Shown here piece by piece: positions 9,045-18,085 of a stretch of 64,000 nt of DNA. Origin of the DNA: Terrimesophilobacter sp963702165 (GTDB taxonomy: Bacteria; Actinomycetota; Actinomycetes; Actinomycetales; Microbacteriaceae); the NCBI GenBank assembly GCA_963702165.1, contig OY969722.1:1116001-1180000 (forward strand). The letters are read 5' to 3'. Position numbers and translations under genes: made by a program. The notes beneath the pieces were generated by a model, which had not been told where the DNA came from, searched no databases, and worked only from the letters and a program-made list of their open reading frames with translations. Positions within the stretch are counted from its first letter, which is position 1. Each line of letters opens with the position of its first letter.

Positions 9045-9690
9045 TCAACTCTTCCGGTCGAAGGTCAGGTGAGTGACTCCGCTGGGCGCCGAGACTGCCT
9101 CGATGTCGTAGTCCGCCTCCAGCCCCTCCAGTCCGTCCCACACCCGCTCGCCGCGGCCAAGCACGATCGGCACCTGGACCAGGTGCATGTGGTCGACCAG
9201 CCCCGCGGCGAGGAAGTCGCGCACGACGGCCGCGCCACCGCCGATGCGGACGTCCAGTCCACCCGCCGCCTCACGGGCGGCGTCGAGCGCCTCGGCCGGT
9301 GAGGCGTTGAGGAAGTGGAAGGTGGTGCCACCCTCCATCTCTATCGAGGGTCGCGGGCGGTGGGTCAGCACGAAGGTCGGCGTGTGGAACGGCGGGTTCG
9401 GTCCCCACCACCCCTTCCAGTCGGCGTCGTCCTGCCAGTCCGGGCGGGCCGAACTTGCCCGCGCCCATGATCTCGGCGCCGATGCCCGGCTCGTGTTGTT
9501 GGGCAAACGCGTCGTCGACGCCGGCGGTGCCACCCGTGCGTCCCAAGATCGGAGCACCGAAGCGGGTGGCGAACATCCACTCGTGCAGCCGTTGGCCGGC
9601 GTGACCCATGGGCGTCTCGAGGGACTGGCCCTCGCCTGCCGCAAAACCATCCAGCGATATGGAGAGGTTGTGAATGCGTGTTCGTGTCAT
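9045..9690 (-). CDS. Dihydrofolate reductase family protein, frameshifted near 9445
   Basis: The N-terminal frame starts at ATG 9690 (MTRTRIHNLSISLDGFAAG) and reads well to about GAGKFGPP. The C-terminal frame continues with DWQDDADWKGWWG, then THRPRPSIEMEGGTTFHF and a GGGAAVVRDFL nucleotide-binding stretch, to 9045. One extra G in the string at 9441-9448 accounts for the shift; removing it gives about 214 residues. This is the larger YwjB/RibD_C-like type and differs from the one at 7378-7939. Function is a probable NADPH-dependent reductase. Confidence 0.75.
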
Positions 9691-9796
9691 CTGCTCGCTC
9701 CGTCTGCTCGGCTTCGCCCATTGTGCTCGAACTTCCATCGAATTCGTAGCCACTGGGCCGGATGATGTCTGCGCCGAGTACGGGCGCAAGCTGCCG

Positions 9797-10555
9797 CTAC
9801 GCCAGAACGCCGTAGAAGATGACGTAGTTCATCGCGAGGTTGAACGCCGCATGCGCGACGATCGCGCCGAGCAGCGACCCGGTAAGCATCCGGAACCCGT
9901 AGAAGACGAGCGAGCTCAGGAACATCGCGGCAACCCACAGGAGTGCAGGAAGAGGAAGAAACGCCCAGGCACCCGCAACGAACACGATGCCGAAGTGCGC
10001 GAGGTGGGTGACCGCGAAGGCGCCGGCGTCGACGAGTGCCGCGCCGCGGTTGCCGAGTCGCGAGGCGAAGCTCTCGTGGGCGATGCCTCGGTAGAGGAGT
10101 TCCTCACCGATCGGGCTGAAGAGCATGCTGATCACCGCGTAGATGATGAAGTAGATCAGCCGGTCGGCGTCGGATGGTGACTCCGGCACGTTGGTGTAGG
10201 TCCGCGCGATGTAGGCGAACGGGTTCTGCGTCGAGTATCCCCAGAGCGCGGTTGCAGCGAGGTAGACGGCGAAGCACGCCGTGGCGCCGGCAATCGCAGC
10301 GGGCAGCATCCAACGCCAGCGCGATGGACGGACGATGCCGATCGCGCGCCGACCGGTGCGCGTGAGCACAACCCAGGGCAGCAAAGCCATCGCGACGAAG
10401 ACGAGGCTCACGAGTTGGTAGGTGCCGGTCACATTGGCCTGGAGCACCAGGACCATGCGCACAATCCCGAACACCACGAGCAGCAGGATCCCGGTCCTGA
10501 CATCGAACCCGAGGGTTCGCAGAAACGGCGCGCGAAACTTCGGCTCCACACTCAC
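9797..10555 (-). CDS. CPBP family intramembrane glutamic endopeptidase
   Basis: A 252-residue integral membrane protein with about seven helices. It has the CPBP (Abi) catalytic motif EELLYRG at 151-157, followed by the His-containing helices THLAHFG near 188 and AHAAFNLAMN near 238, so the active site looks complete. The family includes the eukaryotic CAAX prenyl protease Rce1 and bacterial immunity or maturation proteases. The start is GTG at 10555. No bacteriocin or target gene is nearby, so the substrate is unknown. Confidence 0.8.
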   Translation of the reverse strand: MSVEPKFRAPFLRTLGFDVRTGILLLVVFGIVRMVLVLQANVTGTYQLVSLVFVAMALLPWVVLTRTGRRAIGIVRPSRWRWMLPAAIAGATACFAVYLAATALWGYSTQNPFAYIARTYTNVPESPSDADRLIYFIIYAVISMLFSPIGEELLYRGIAHESFASRLGNRGAALVDAGAFAVTHLAHFGIVFVAGAWAFLPLPALLWVAAMFLSSLVFYGFRMLTGSLLGAIVAHAAFNLAMNYVIFYGVLA

Positions 10556-10660
10556 CTGCTCTTCCAGTACGCGATCCGGAAGCGCACAAGGCGAGAGTTT
10601 ATTGGATGCGGACGACTCGTCACGTCTTGGGGAGCGTCGTGTTTCTTTGGCCCCCCCGAG

Positions 10661-11023
10661 TCAGTGGGCTGGCCGAAGCTCTTCTGTCACTGGAAATGAC
10701 AGTCGGAAGCTGTCACTGCGAGCACCCACCGCCGAGGCACTGCCAAATTCATCGGCGACAACCGTTACCCCTTCGGGGCTTGCCTCCGCGATGCGGACGG
10801 GCCGCTCGGTACCGTCAGGGAACCGCAGCAGGTAGCGGTCCGCAAGGAAGCCGATGCCGAGCGCATCCAGGATTTCCTCAGCCTCGAGCCAGTCCACCGC
10901 GGCTGAGGTCACGTGTCGACCGAGGATGTCGACGGGGCGGAAGCCATCGCCATCAGGCACGATCCACCCCACCGGCTCGCGATCGTAGCTGCGGCGGTGT
11001 TCGATCCAGTCCTCAGGCAACAC
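10661..11023 (-). CDS. Hypothetical protein
   Basis: A 120-residue soluble protein beginning at GTG 11023 and rich in acidic residues. It contains a stretch with alternating hydrophobic residues (FLADRYLLRFPDGTERPVRI) suggesting a small beta-sheet domain. I recognise no family. It is divergent from the DUF1905 gene, and the 81-base gap between them must hold both promoters. Confidence 0.6.
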   Translation of the reverse strand: MLPEDWIEHRRSYDREPVGWIVPDGDGFRPVDILGRHVTSAAVDWLEAEEILDALGIGFLADRYLLRFPDGTERPVRIAEASPEGVTVVADEFGSASAVGARSDSFRLSFPVTEELRPAH

Positions 11024-11104
11024 GACGAGTGACGCTAGCAGATGCGCAACGCGACCCGTGTTTTAGTAGTCGTGCCGGATGACCAATGCGAGGAAGGTAA
11101 ATCA

Positions 11105-11401
11105 TTGCCGAACACCCCTAACACCACCCAGGACCTCGATCACACGTTCTCCGCCCCCATCGGCGTGGACATCAAGGGCGAGGTCTGGTCGTGCGTGGAG
11201 ATGCCGGACTCCGCCGCATTCTTCGGCACAGGCAAGACCGTCAAGGTCAATGCAACGGTCGACGATCAGCCCGTCACCACGTCATTCATGCCAACCGGTC
11301 GCGGCGGTCACATGCTGTCCATCAGCGCGAAACTGCGCAAACTCCTGAAGAAGGACATCGGCGACGAGGTCACTATTCACCTGACCCAGCGCCTGAGCTG
11401 A
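11105..11401 (+). CDS. DUF1905 domain protein
   Basis: A 98-residue protein whose core (VDIKGEVWSCVEMPDSAAFF, then KVNATVDDQPV and RGGHMLSISAKLRKLL) fits the DUF1905 beta-barrel family. The start is chosen as TTG 11105 because GAGGAAGG at 11090-11097 is correctly spaced before it. An in-frame ATG at 11042 would put a Shine-Dalgarno inside the protein and add an unlikely N-terminus. Function is unknown; members often occur with YdeI/OmpD-associated domains, absent here. Confidence 0.75.
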   Translation: MPNTPNTTQDLDHTFSAPIGVDIKGEVWSCVEMPDSAAFFGTGKTVKVNATVDDQPVTTSFMPTGRGGHMLSISAKLRKLLKKDIGDEVTIHLTQRLS

Positions 11402-11425
11402 GTCGCGGCCTAGCGCTGCGGCCGT

Positions 11426-12208
11426 CTACCAGACGGAGTCGCCGCGCAACACGGCATCCGACCCGCCATCGATGTAGATGATCTGGCCGCACAGGTGCGC
11501 GTTCTCTTCGCTGGTCAGCCAGGCGAGCAGGGTCGCGACACCCTCCGGTTCGAAGAATCCGTTGAGCGGCATGGGCACCATGGCCGCGACCTGCGCGCTG
11601 GCGGCGGGGTCGTTCGTGATGGCGGCCGTCATCGGCGTGTAGACAACGCCCGGCGAGACGACATTCAACGGAATGGATGCCCCCGCCCACGCCTCCGTCG
11701 GCGCCTGCCTCCGCACCCAACGCGACAGCGCCTGCTTCGACGTGCCGTAGATGCTGCCGTCCGCGGGCGGGCCGCCGGCCTCGAGTTCTGCGGCGCGCGT
11801 CAACGCGTTCGCTTCTGTGCCGTCCAGCAGTTCGTTCAGCAGCGCGTCATCCGGCGGGAAGATCGCTGCCATCGAGCTGACCGCGACTGCGCGCGGGTTC
11901 GGCGAGTTCACCAGCAGCGGGCGCAGCCCTTCGAGAGTTGCGATGGCGCCGTAGTAGTTCACGGCGACGGTCGCCGCGGTCGGCGTCGACAAGCCCGCAA
12001 CGGCGACGATCGCGTCAATCGAGCCGCCGCTCACGCGGGTCACCTCCTGCACCAGCTGCTCGCGACCGGAGACGGTGCTGAGATCGGCCACGATGTCAGC
12101 GTCCCGGATGTCTGTTCCGATCACCCGGTGTCCCTGACCGGTCAGCAGGTCGGCCGTGGCCTTCCCGATCCCGCTCGCGGCCCCGGTCACGACGTAGGTG
12201 CGGCTCAT
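11426..12208 (-). CDS. Short-chain dehydrogenase/reductase
   Basis: A 260-residue classical SDR. The cofactor motif TGAASGIG lies at 8-15, an acidic residue follows in TDIRDADI (favouring NAD), and the catalytic Tyr and Lys lie in YGTSK near 155. The C-terminal part GQIIYIDGGSDA is the usual SDR ending. A long variable loop around residues 115-150 would form the substrate side. Substrate is unknown. It is convergent with the DUF1905 gene and divergent from the P-type ATPase. Confidence 0.8.
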   Translation of the reverse strand: MSRTYVVTGAASGIGKATADLLTGQGHRVIGTDIRDADIVADLSTVSGREQLVQEVTRVSGGSIDAIVAVAGLSTPTAATVAVNYYGAIATLEGLRPLLVNSPNPRAVAVSSMAAIFPPDDALLNELLDGTEANALTRAAELEAGGPPADGSIYGTSKQALSRWVRRQAPTEAWAGASIPLNVVSPGVVYTPMTAAITNDPAASAQVAAMVPMPLNGFFEPEGVATLLAWLTSEENAHLCGQIIYIDGGSDAVLRGDSVW

Positions 12209-12285
12209 TCAGTTGCTCCTAGCTCTCAGAAGAGTAAATCCCCTTGCGAAGCCCATGATTTCGGCTCACAGCCATTCGCGCAACC

Positions 12286-12298
12286 TAAACTGTGCGCG
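12286..12298 (+). promoter_or_regulatory. Candidate -10 box for a leaderless transcript of the P-type ATPase
   Basis: TAAACT at 12286-12291 is a good -10 hexamer. A start seven bases downstream falls on the GTG at 12298, so the mRNA may have no leader. No good -35 is visible and there is no Shine-Dalgarno before the GTG. Confidence 0.4.
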
Positions 12299-14856
12299 TG
12301 CTGACGCAGCCGGGTCGGGACGTCCAAAGCCCCACTTCGCTGACCGCCTTCTGGGCCATGAGCCCTGAGGCGATTGTGGCGCGGTTGCGCAGCAGCCCGC
12401 GCGGTCTGACCTCCGCTGAGGCGGCGAGTCGGCTTGCACGGATGCGGCTGCTCCGCCACCACAGACATGGAATGGCGTCCTGGCTGCGGCTTCTGATCAG
12501 CCAGTTCAGCAGTCCCATCATCCTGATCCTGGTGGCGGCGACCATCCTGTCCATGGTCCTGGGCGACTTCACCGACGGGGCGATCATCATCGGCATCATC
12601 CTGCTCAGCGGCCTGCTCGGATTCTGGCAGGAGCATCGCGCCAATCTCCACGTCGCCGAGCTGCTGTCATCGGTTCAGGTGACGGTGTCCGTGCGACGAG
12701 ATGGCACCCCGACCCGGGTCCCGACCACAGAACTCGTGCCCGGGGACATCGTCCTGCTGCGCGCAGGCGACGTGATCGCGGGCGACTGCCGGCTGCTCGA
12801 GTCCGAGGAACTGCTGGTCGACGAATCCGTGCTCACCGGAGAATCGTTCCCCGTCGAAAAGCACGCGGACGATGTCGTCACGGCGTCGGCGAGCCTCGCT
12901 GCCCGCACCACCGCCGTGCACAGCGGGACCCACGTGATCAGCGGCACCGCTGTCGCCCTGGTTGTGACGGCGGGGGCCGACACGCAGCTGGGCACCCTCG
13001 CCGCCGAATTGGACCGGGGCCGGGTGACTACCGCGTTCACCCGCGGAACGACCCAGTTCGGCATCCTGCTGCTGCGGCTGATGCTGGTGCTGACCGCGTT
13101 CATCCTGGTTGTGAATTGGCTGCTCGGCCGGGACTTCATCGAGTCACTGCTCTTCGCATTGGCACTCGCGGTGGGCATCACTCCCCAAATGCTTCCGGCC
13201 ATCGTCTCGCTGAGCCTGTCAACCGGGGCCAGGCGCCTGGCCCAGAGCAACGTGATCGTCAAGCGCCTGGAAGCGATCGAGGATCTCGGCTCGCTGAGCG
13301 TGCTCTGTACCGACAAGACGGGAACCCTGACCTCGGGCGCACCGCGCCTCGATCGCGCACTTGACTGCACCGGCGAGGCCAGCGACGACGTACTGGAGCT
13401 CGCCAGCCTCAACGCCGCCCTGCAGACCGGTTTCGACAACCCCATCGATAAGGCGGTGCTCGACCGGCATCCTGCCCCACCCGCGGCACTTCTCGACGAA
13501 CTGCCGTACGACTTCACCCGACGGCGCATCTCGGTGCTCGTCGAGCGTGATGGCAGCAGCCTGTTGATCTGCAAGGGAGCATTCGACGGGATGCTCGCCA
13601 TCTGCTCGACAGCGCAGGCAGGCGGCGAGCGCCGCGACCTGAGCGACGTGCGGGCCGACGTCGCGAAGCAATACGAGTCACTCAGCGCCGAAGGGTTCCG
13701 GGTGCTCGCCGTGGCCACCCGCGAGATGGCGCCCGGCACAACCCGGATGAGCCTCGCCGACGAGAGCGACCTGACTCTGGTCGGATTGCTCGCCTTCCAC
13801 GACCCGGCCAAGGACGGGGTTGCGGATGCGATCGCGACACTGGCCGAGGAAGGCGTCTCCGTTCGGCTGGTCACCGGCGACAACGCGTTGGCGGCGGCCG
13901 CGGTAGCGTCATCCGTCGGCCTCTCCCCCGTGACCGTGCTCACCGGCCCTGAGATCGACCAGCTCGACGACGCGACACTCGCCGCGAGAGTCGACAACGT
14001 GACCGTGTTCGCTGCGGTCGAACCGCTGCACAAGCGTCGCATCGTGCTGGCGTACCGCGGGCGCAGCGGATCGGCCGTGGGATTCATGGGCGACGGGATC
14101 AACGACGCGGCTGCTCTGCAAGCGGCCGATGTGGGCATCTCGGTGGACACCGCGGTGGATGTCGCCAAGCAGGCGGCGTCGGTGGTGCTGCTGAACAAGG
14201 ACCTGTCGACGATCATCGACGGTGTGCGGCTGGGGCGTGCCACGTTCGTCAACACACTCAAGTACGTTCGCGTGACCACCAGCGCAAACTTCGGCAACAT
14301 GCTGTCGATGGCTCTGGCCAGCCTGCTGTTGCCGTTCCTGCCGCTGCTGCCGCGTCAGATCCTGCTGCTGAACTTCCTGAGCGACTTCCCGGCGCTGACG
14401 ATTGCCGGCGACGCGGTAGATCCGGAGCAGGTGGAGCGGCCCGGGCGCTGGAACCTCAAGGGCATCCGCAACTTCATGTTCCTCTTCGGATCCATCTCAA
14501 CGGTGTTTGACCTCCTGACGTTTGCGGTGCTGCTCTGGGGGTTCAACGCCGACGACGTCACGTTCCGAAGCGCATGGTTCATCGAGTCGACCCTCACCGA
14601 GATCGTCGTGCTTCTGTCCCTGCGTACACCACGACCGATCTGGCGGTCGCGGCCGGGCAGAGGACTGCTCTGGACGAGCATCGTGGTCGGGGTGGTGACC
14701 GTTGTGATCCCCTACATACCTCCGCTGGCCGAAGTCTTGGGCCTGGATGCTGTGCGGTTGCCTGTCGTGCTCAGCTTGTTCGCCTTGACTGCCGGCTATT
14801 TGGCGGTGAACGAACTGCTCAAACGGCGCTTCCTGACGGGTCACGGATTGGGGTGA
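12298..14856 (+). CDS. Magnesium-transporting-type P-type ATPase (MgtA/MgtB-like)
   Basis: About 852 residues with every P-type ATPase landmark. There is an N-terminal cation-ATPase domain, an actuator TGES near 180, the phosphorylated Asp in DKTGT near 339, a nucleotide-binding domain, and GDGINDAAAL near 600. The membrane region then ends in several C-terminal helices. The VVLLNKDLSTI stretch and the C-terminal NFLSDFPALTIAGD segment are typical of the type IIIB Mg-importing class. GTG 12298 is preferred over GTG 12292 because of the -10 box spacing; both are possible. It stands alone. Mg import is inferred from family, not tested residues. Confidence 0.82.
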   Translation: MLTQPGRDVQSPTSLTAFWAMSPEAIVARLRSSPRGLTSAEAASRLARMRLLRHHRHGMASWLRLLISQFSSPIILILVAATILSMVLGDFTDGAIIIGIILLSGLLGFWQEHRANLHVAELLSSVQVTVSVRRDGTPTRVPTTELVPGDIVLLRAGDVIAGDCRLLESEELLVDESVLTGESFPVEKHADDVVTASASLAARTTAVHSGTHVISGTAVALVVTAGADTQLGTLAAELDRGRVTTAFTRGTTQFGILLLRLMLVLTAFILVVNWLLGRDFIESLLFALALAVGITPQMLPAIVSLSLSTGARRLAQSNVIVKRLEAIEDLGSLSVLCTDKTGTLTSGAPRLDRALDCTGEASDDVLELASLNAALQTGFDNPIDKAVLDRHPAPPAALLDELPYDFTRRRISVLVERDGSSLLICKGAFDGMLAICSTAQAGGERRDLSDVRADVAKQYESLSAEGFRVLAVATREMAPGTTRMSLADESDLTLVGLLAFHDPAKDGVADAIATLAEEGVSVRLVTGDNALAAAAVASSVGLSPVTVLTGPEIDQLDDATLAARVDNVTVFAAVEPLHKRRIVLAYRGRSGSAVGFMGDGINDAAALQAADVGISVDTAVDVAKQAASVVLLNKDLSTIIDGVRLGRATFVNTLKYVRVTTSANFGNMLSMALASLLLPFLPLLPRQILLLNFLSDFPALTIAGDAVDPEQVERPGRWNLKGIRNFMFLFGSISTVFDLLTFAVLLWGFNADDVTFRSAWFIESTLTEIVVLLSLRTPRPIWRSRPGRGLLWTSIVVGVVTVVIPYIPPLAEVLGLDAVRLPVVLSLFALTAGYLAVNELLKRRFLTGHGLG

Positions 14857-14941
14857 GACTGATACGAGCGGAGCCAATAAGCATCCGCATCAAAAGTGGA
14901 TCTGGCTCACCTTGGCGAGAAGTACTGACTACGATTGCCGG

Positions 14942-15259
14942 ATGACTGCGACGGCGCGCACCCTCACGATCGTTCTCTTGGCTGCGGCAGCAGCCGTCAC
15001 AGCTGGCTGCTCGGCTGCACCAGAACCCGCCCCATCGCCATCGAGTCCCGTCCCGGCCCCTTCCCCCGCAGCTCAGCTGGACATGATGGATCGCGTCGGG
15101 ACTGCCGACTGGGAGTGCGGACAGTTCAGCGCACCTGCCGAAGACGGTGTCGGCGAAGACAATGCCGCATTTTACAGAGCCGCCACCGCTGTCACTCTGG
15201 CCTGCGACGCCGCTGGCTCTATCGTTTCCTACGGCGCACTTCCCGAAATGGGAGGGTAA
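14942..15259 (+). CDS. Small secreted lipoprotein
   Basis: A 105-residue protein with a lipoprotein signal peptide: short basic start, Ala/Leu/Val-rich core, and lipobox VTAGC (Cys near 23). A Pro/Ser/Ala linker follows. The mature part has two Cys residues (DWECGQF and TLACDAAG) that could form a disulfide. TACGAT at 14930-14935 lies at the right distance for transcription to begin at the ATG. Function is unknown. Confidence 0.65.
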   Translation: MTATARTLTIVLLAAAAAVTAGCSAAPEPAPSPSSPVPAPSPAAQLDMMDRVGTADWECGQFSAPAEDGVGEDNAAFYRAATAVTLACDAAGSIVSYGALPEMGG

Positions 15260-15342
15260 GCACTTCGCTTGAAATCGTGGGCTCACCCCACTAGCATCGG
15301 TTCATCGAACATAGTTTCGAATGGAATGCCAAGGGTGAGATC

Positions 15343-15600
15343 ATGCAACTCGACCACGAGCCGGTCATCGTGCGGACCGTTGGAGCCGTACCCGCGTGGG
15401 TGCAGTGGCGCGGGACAACGTACTCCGTCACCGACACGCCGACCGCCCTCTACGGATACATCGCGGAAGCGCCGACGCATCCACTACAGCCGCGGGTCGG
15501 CTGGAGATTCCAGGGAACCAGCTCGGCCGGCGAGACCCACGTCTTTGACGTGCGCCAGACCAAGCCGGAGCGGTGGGACCTCGTAGCCATCTACGACTGA
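15343..15600 (+). CDS. Hypothetical small protein
   Basis: 85 residues, compact and mostly beta-like (VQWRGTTYSVTDTPTALYGY, GWRFQGTSSAGETHVFDV). It resembles small actinobacterial proteins that share a WRGRxYxV segment, but I cannot name the family with certainty. AGGGTGAG precedes the ATG by six bases. Confidence 0.5.
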   Translation: MQLDHEPVIVRTVGAVPAWVQWRGTTYSVTDTPTALYGYIAEAPTHPLQPRVGWRFQGTSSAGETHVFDVRQTKPERWDLVAIYD

Positions 15601-15699
15601 TCGAAGCAGCGCGCAACTCCCGCCCTCTGGCTCAGATTCCGGATGCTCTCGAACTGAGTCGTACTCGCAAAGGTCTTCCCTTCGTATCCCGCTGATCCA

Positions 15700-16112
15700 T
15701 GGGAGAGCATCGGCACGGCAGCGCAGCTCTTCGGCGCGGGCACCCTGATCACCGCGGTCGGCATCGTGGCCATGGCAATCAGTCGGCTTGCGCGCCCTCC
15801 TGTCGGGCCTGGCCGGCTCTCCGGTCGACTTGCAAGCCTCAGGGTGGCTGGGCTGGCGCATTCGTCGGCGTGATCGCCCTCGGTGTGCTGTGGCTGTTCA
15901 TTGCTCCCGCGGCCTCGCTGGCTTGCATGTTCCTGATCGACGCCGTGCTCGGCCAATTGGTTTCCGTCTTGCTTGTGGCTCCACTGATCGCCGGCTATGT
16001 GTCGTACGACACAACCCCGTGGACGGAGACGGTTGCCGCGTTGGGGACCGGCGCGGCCGGCGTTGCGATGATCCTCGCGGCGGTCTGGGCGAGTCGGGTG
16101 CAAGCGGACTGA
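15700..16112 (+). pseudogene. Frameshifted small membrane protein
   Basis: One frame reads WESIGTAAQLFGAGTLITAV and VAMAISRLARPPVG from 15700 and then hits a stop near 15873. The neighbouring frame takes over near 15850 with GAFVGVIALGVLWLFIA and three further hydrophobic stretches to 16112. The two together make a plausible membrane protein of about 137 residues with one base inserted near 15850. No start codon is evident at the left end, so true decay cannot be excluded. Confidence 0.4.
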
Positions 16113-16236
16113 CGCGCACTGCTCGCGTGGTCTCGAGCCGACCCTGCGGTATGAAATCCCTCAACCACCGGATGCCGGGTGTACCATCCGCATCACAAGC
16201 GCGCAGTTGTATGCGCTGAACCGCTGGAGGTGCCCG

Positions 16237-17298
16237 GTGAGTCAAGCGACATCCCTCTCCCGCGTCATCCGGAATCCGATCGAGGATGCCGAAGCGCGCG
16301 AGTCCTCCGCCCTCCTCGTCGGGGCCATCGTTTTCGTGGCCGGGACAATCCCGGCGCTCTTCGTGTTCTGGGGACGCGACCTGCCTATCTCCGGCCGCGG
16401 GTCCCTCGGAGAGTTCGCCGCGATCGGCTCGGGCATCGCCGCCTTCCTCGCGTTCTTGTACGCCAGCCTGCTCCGAGCTGCTCAGCAGGAGACCCGCACC
16501 TGGCGACGGTTGCGGTGGTTCGATGTTGCTGCGATGTGCGCGGCGCACGCCGTCATCGCCCTGCTCGGCTGGATTGGCCTTGCCTCGGTCTTCAGCGCGA
16601 GCTTCCAAGGGGCGCAGGTGTACGGCGCCTCGGCCGCGGTCATCGCCGGAGTGTGCATGGCGATCACCGCCTATGCGGCGTTCCTCTCCGCGGTGAACCT
16701 CACGCCGATGCTGCTTTCGCTCCTGCTGGCGGTGTTCCTCGCGGTCGGCACACTGGCGAGCATGCTCAGCGCCAGCGACCCACTCTGGTGGAAGGAGAAC
16801 CTCAGCACGCTGGGGATCACCGATGACATTTCGGCGTTGGCGTTCAACCTGACCCTCATCATCGCCGGCGTCATGGTCACCACGATCTCGCACTATGCGA
16901 CCGCCTGGCTGCCCACCACCACACGAGCCGAGGAACGCGGACGTTACCTGATCCGACTGGCACTGATCCTCATCGGCATCCTGCTCGCCTGCGTCGGCAT
17001 CTTCACGCTCGATGAGTTCTTCGCCATCCACGGCTTGACCGCATCCGGGATGGCAGTCATCTTCGTGGCGATGGTGATTGCGCTGCCCCGGCTGGTGCCG
17101 TCCATGCCGCGGGTCTTCATCCTGTTGGGCTACGTCTTCGTCGGGGTGATCGTTGTGCTGGCGATCTTCTACATCACCGGCTACTACACCCTGACGGCGG
17201 TGGAACTGGTCGCCTTCGTGCTCATCTTCTCGTGGCTCATCCTGTTCCTGCGCAATGCCGGTTCGGTCGAAGCAGCGGTGGAGCCAGCCACCGAATAG
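16237..17298 (+). CDS. DUF998-like multi-spanning membrane protein
   Basis: A 353-residue protein with about nine membrane helices. The segment DPLWWKENLSTLG followed by SALAFNLTLIIAG matches the DUF998 pattern of a short polar loop before a helix with FN. Start is GTG 16237, six bases after GGAGG at 16226-16230; the upstream in-frame ATG at 16207 would place that ribosome site inside the gene. It ends two bases before the convergent ABC permease. Function is unknown. Confidence 0.65.
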   Translation: MSQATSLSRVIRNPIEDAEARESSALLVGAIVFVAGTIPALFVFWGRDLPISGRGSLGEFAAIGSGIAAFLAFLYASLLRAAQQETRTWRRLRWFDVAAMCAAHAVIALLGWIGLASVFSASFQGAQVYGASAAVIAGVCMAITAYAAFLSAVNLTPMLLSLLLAVFLAVGTLASMLSASDPLWWKENLSTLGITDDISALAFNLTLIIAGVMVTTISHYATAWLPTTTRAEERGRYLIRLALILIGILLACVGIFTLDEFFAIHGLTASGMAVIFVAMVIALPRLVPSMPRVFILLGYVFVGVIVVLAIFYITGYYTLTAVELVAFVLIFSWLILFLRNAGSVEAAVEPATE

Positions 17299-17299
17299 G

Positions 17300-18085
17300 T
17301 CAGCTGCTTCGACGCATCGACCGGATGCCCACCCAGAGCCCGACCGCGGCGAGCGCCAACGCGGCGACCCAGCCCCAGAGCACGGTGATGTCCCCCAGGT
17401 TGCCGGCGAACAGCATCCGCTCCGCCTGGACGACCCAGTTGATGGGGTTGACGACCGAGATGGCGCGCATCCAGCCCGGAGCCTCGTCGAGCGGAAGGAG
17501 CATGCCGGAGAGGATCAGCAGCGGGAAGATCAGCGTCTGCTGCACTCCCCAGAACAGCCACTCGCGGTCCTTCGTCGCCAGCGCGAGCGAGTAGGACAGC
17601 GAGCCGAGGCCGATGCCGAAAACCGCAAGCAGCGCCAGGCCGATCACGAGCCCTGGCACATGGATAGTGAAGCCGAACGGCCAGGCGATCAGCACGATGA
17701 TGAGGGCCTGGACGACGATCGGCGCAATCTCCTTCAGCGCCCGGCCCACCAGCAGCGACGAGCGCGACAGCGGCGCCACGAGGGTGCGCTCGTGCGAGCC
17801 GGTCATCATCTCGTACTGCAGGTTCGAACCGACCGCGCCGGTGCCGAACAGCACGATCATGACGAGCACGCCGGGAACGAACCACTGCAGCGTATCGCCG
17901 ACCGGTTGCCCCGACGAGCCGATGAGCAGCGGCGCGAACAGCCCGAGGAAGACCAGCGGCTGGACGAGGCTGAAGATGAGCGTAAACGGGTCCCGGATGA
18001 CCGGCTTCAACTCGCGCCGGAGCACATTCCAGGTGTCGCGGGTGGGGCTCGACTTGACTGGTGTGTCGGTAGCTGTGGTGCTCAT
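17300..18085 (-). CDS. ABC-2 type permease of a DrrAB-like exporter
   Basis: 261 residues with six membrane helices and a cytoplasmic N-terminus, the ABC2_membrane fold of DrrB-like subunits. It includes the conserved loop MMTGSHERTLVAPLSR and the late LPLDEAPGWMRAISVVNPI segment. The ATG overlaps the end of the ATPase gene by four bases. The pair should export a hydrophobic drug or lipid; the substrate is not visible. Confidence 0.85.
   Translation of the reverse strand: MSTTATDTPVKSSPTRDTWNVLRRELKPVIRDPFTLIFSLVQPLVFLGLFAPLLIGSSGQPVGDTLQWFVPGVLVMIVLFGTGAVGSNLQYEMMTGSHERTLVAPLSRSSLLVGRALKEIAPIVVQALIIVLIAWPFGFTIHVPGLVIGLALLAVFGIGLGSLSYSLALATKDREWLFWGVQQTLIFPLLILSGMLLPLDEAPGWMRAISVVNPINWVVQAERMLFAGNLGDITVLWGWVAALALAAVGLWVGIRSMRRSS

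Noticed and set aside
9797..10555. Abi-type phage-abortive protein
   Set aside because: CPBP membrane proteases are often called Abi, but there is no phage or bacteriocin context; left as a protease.
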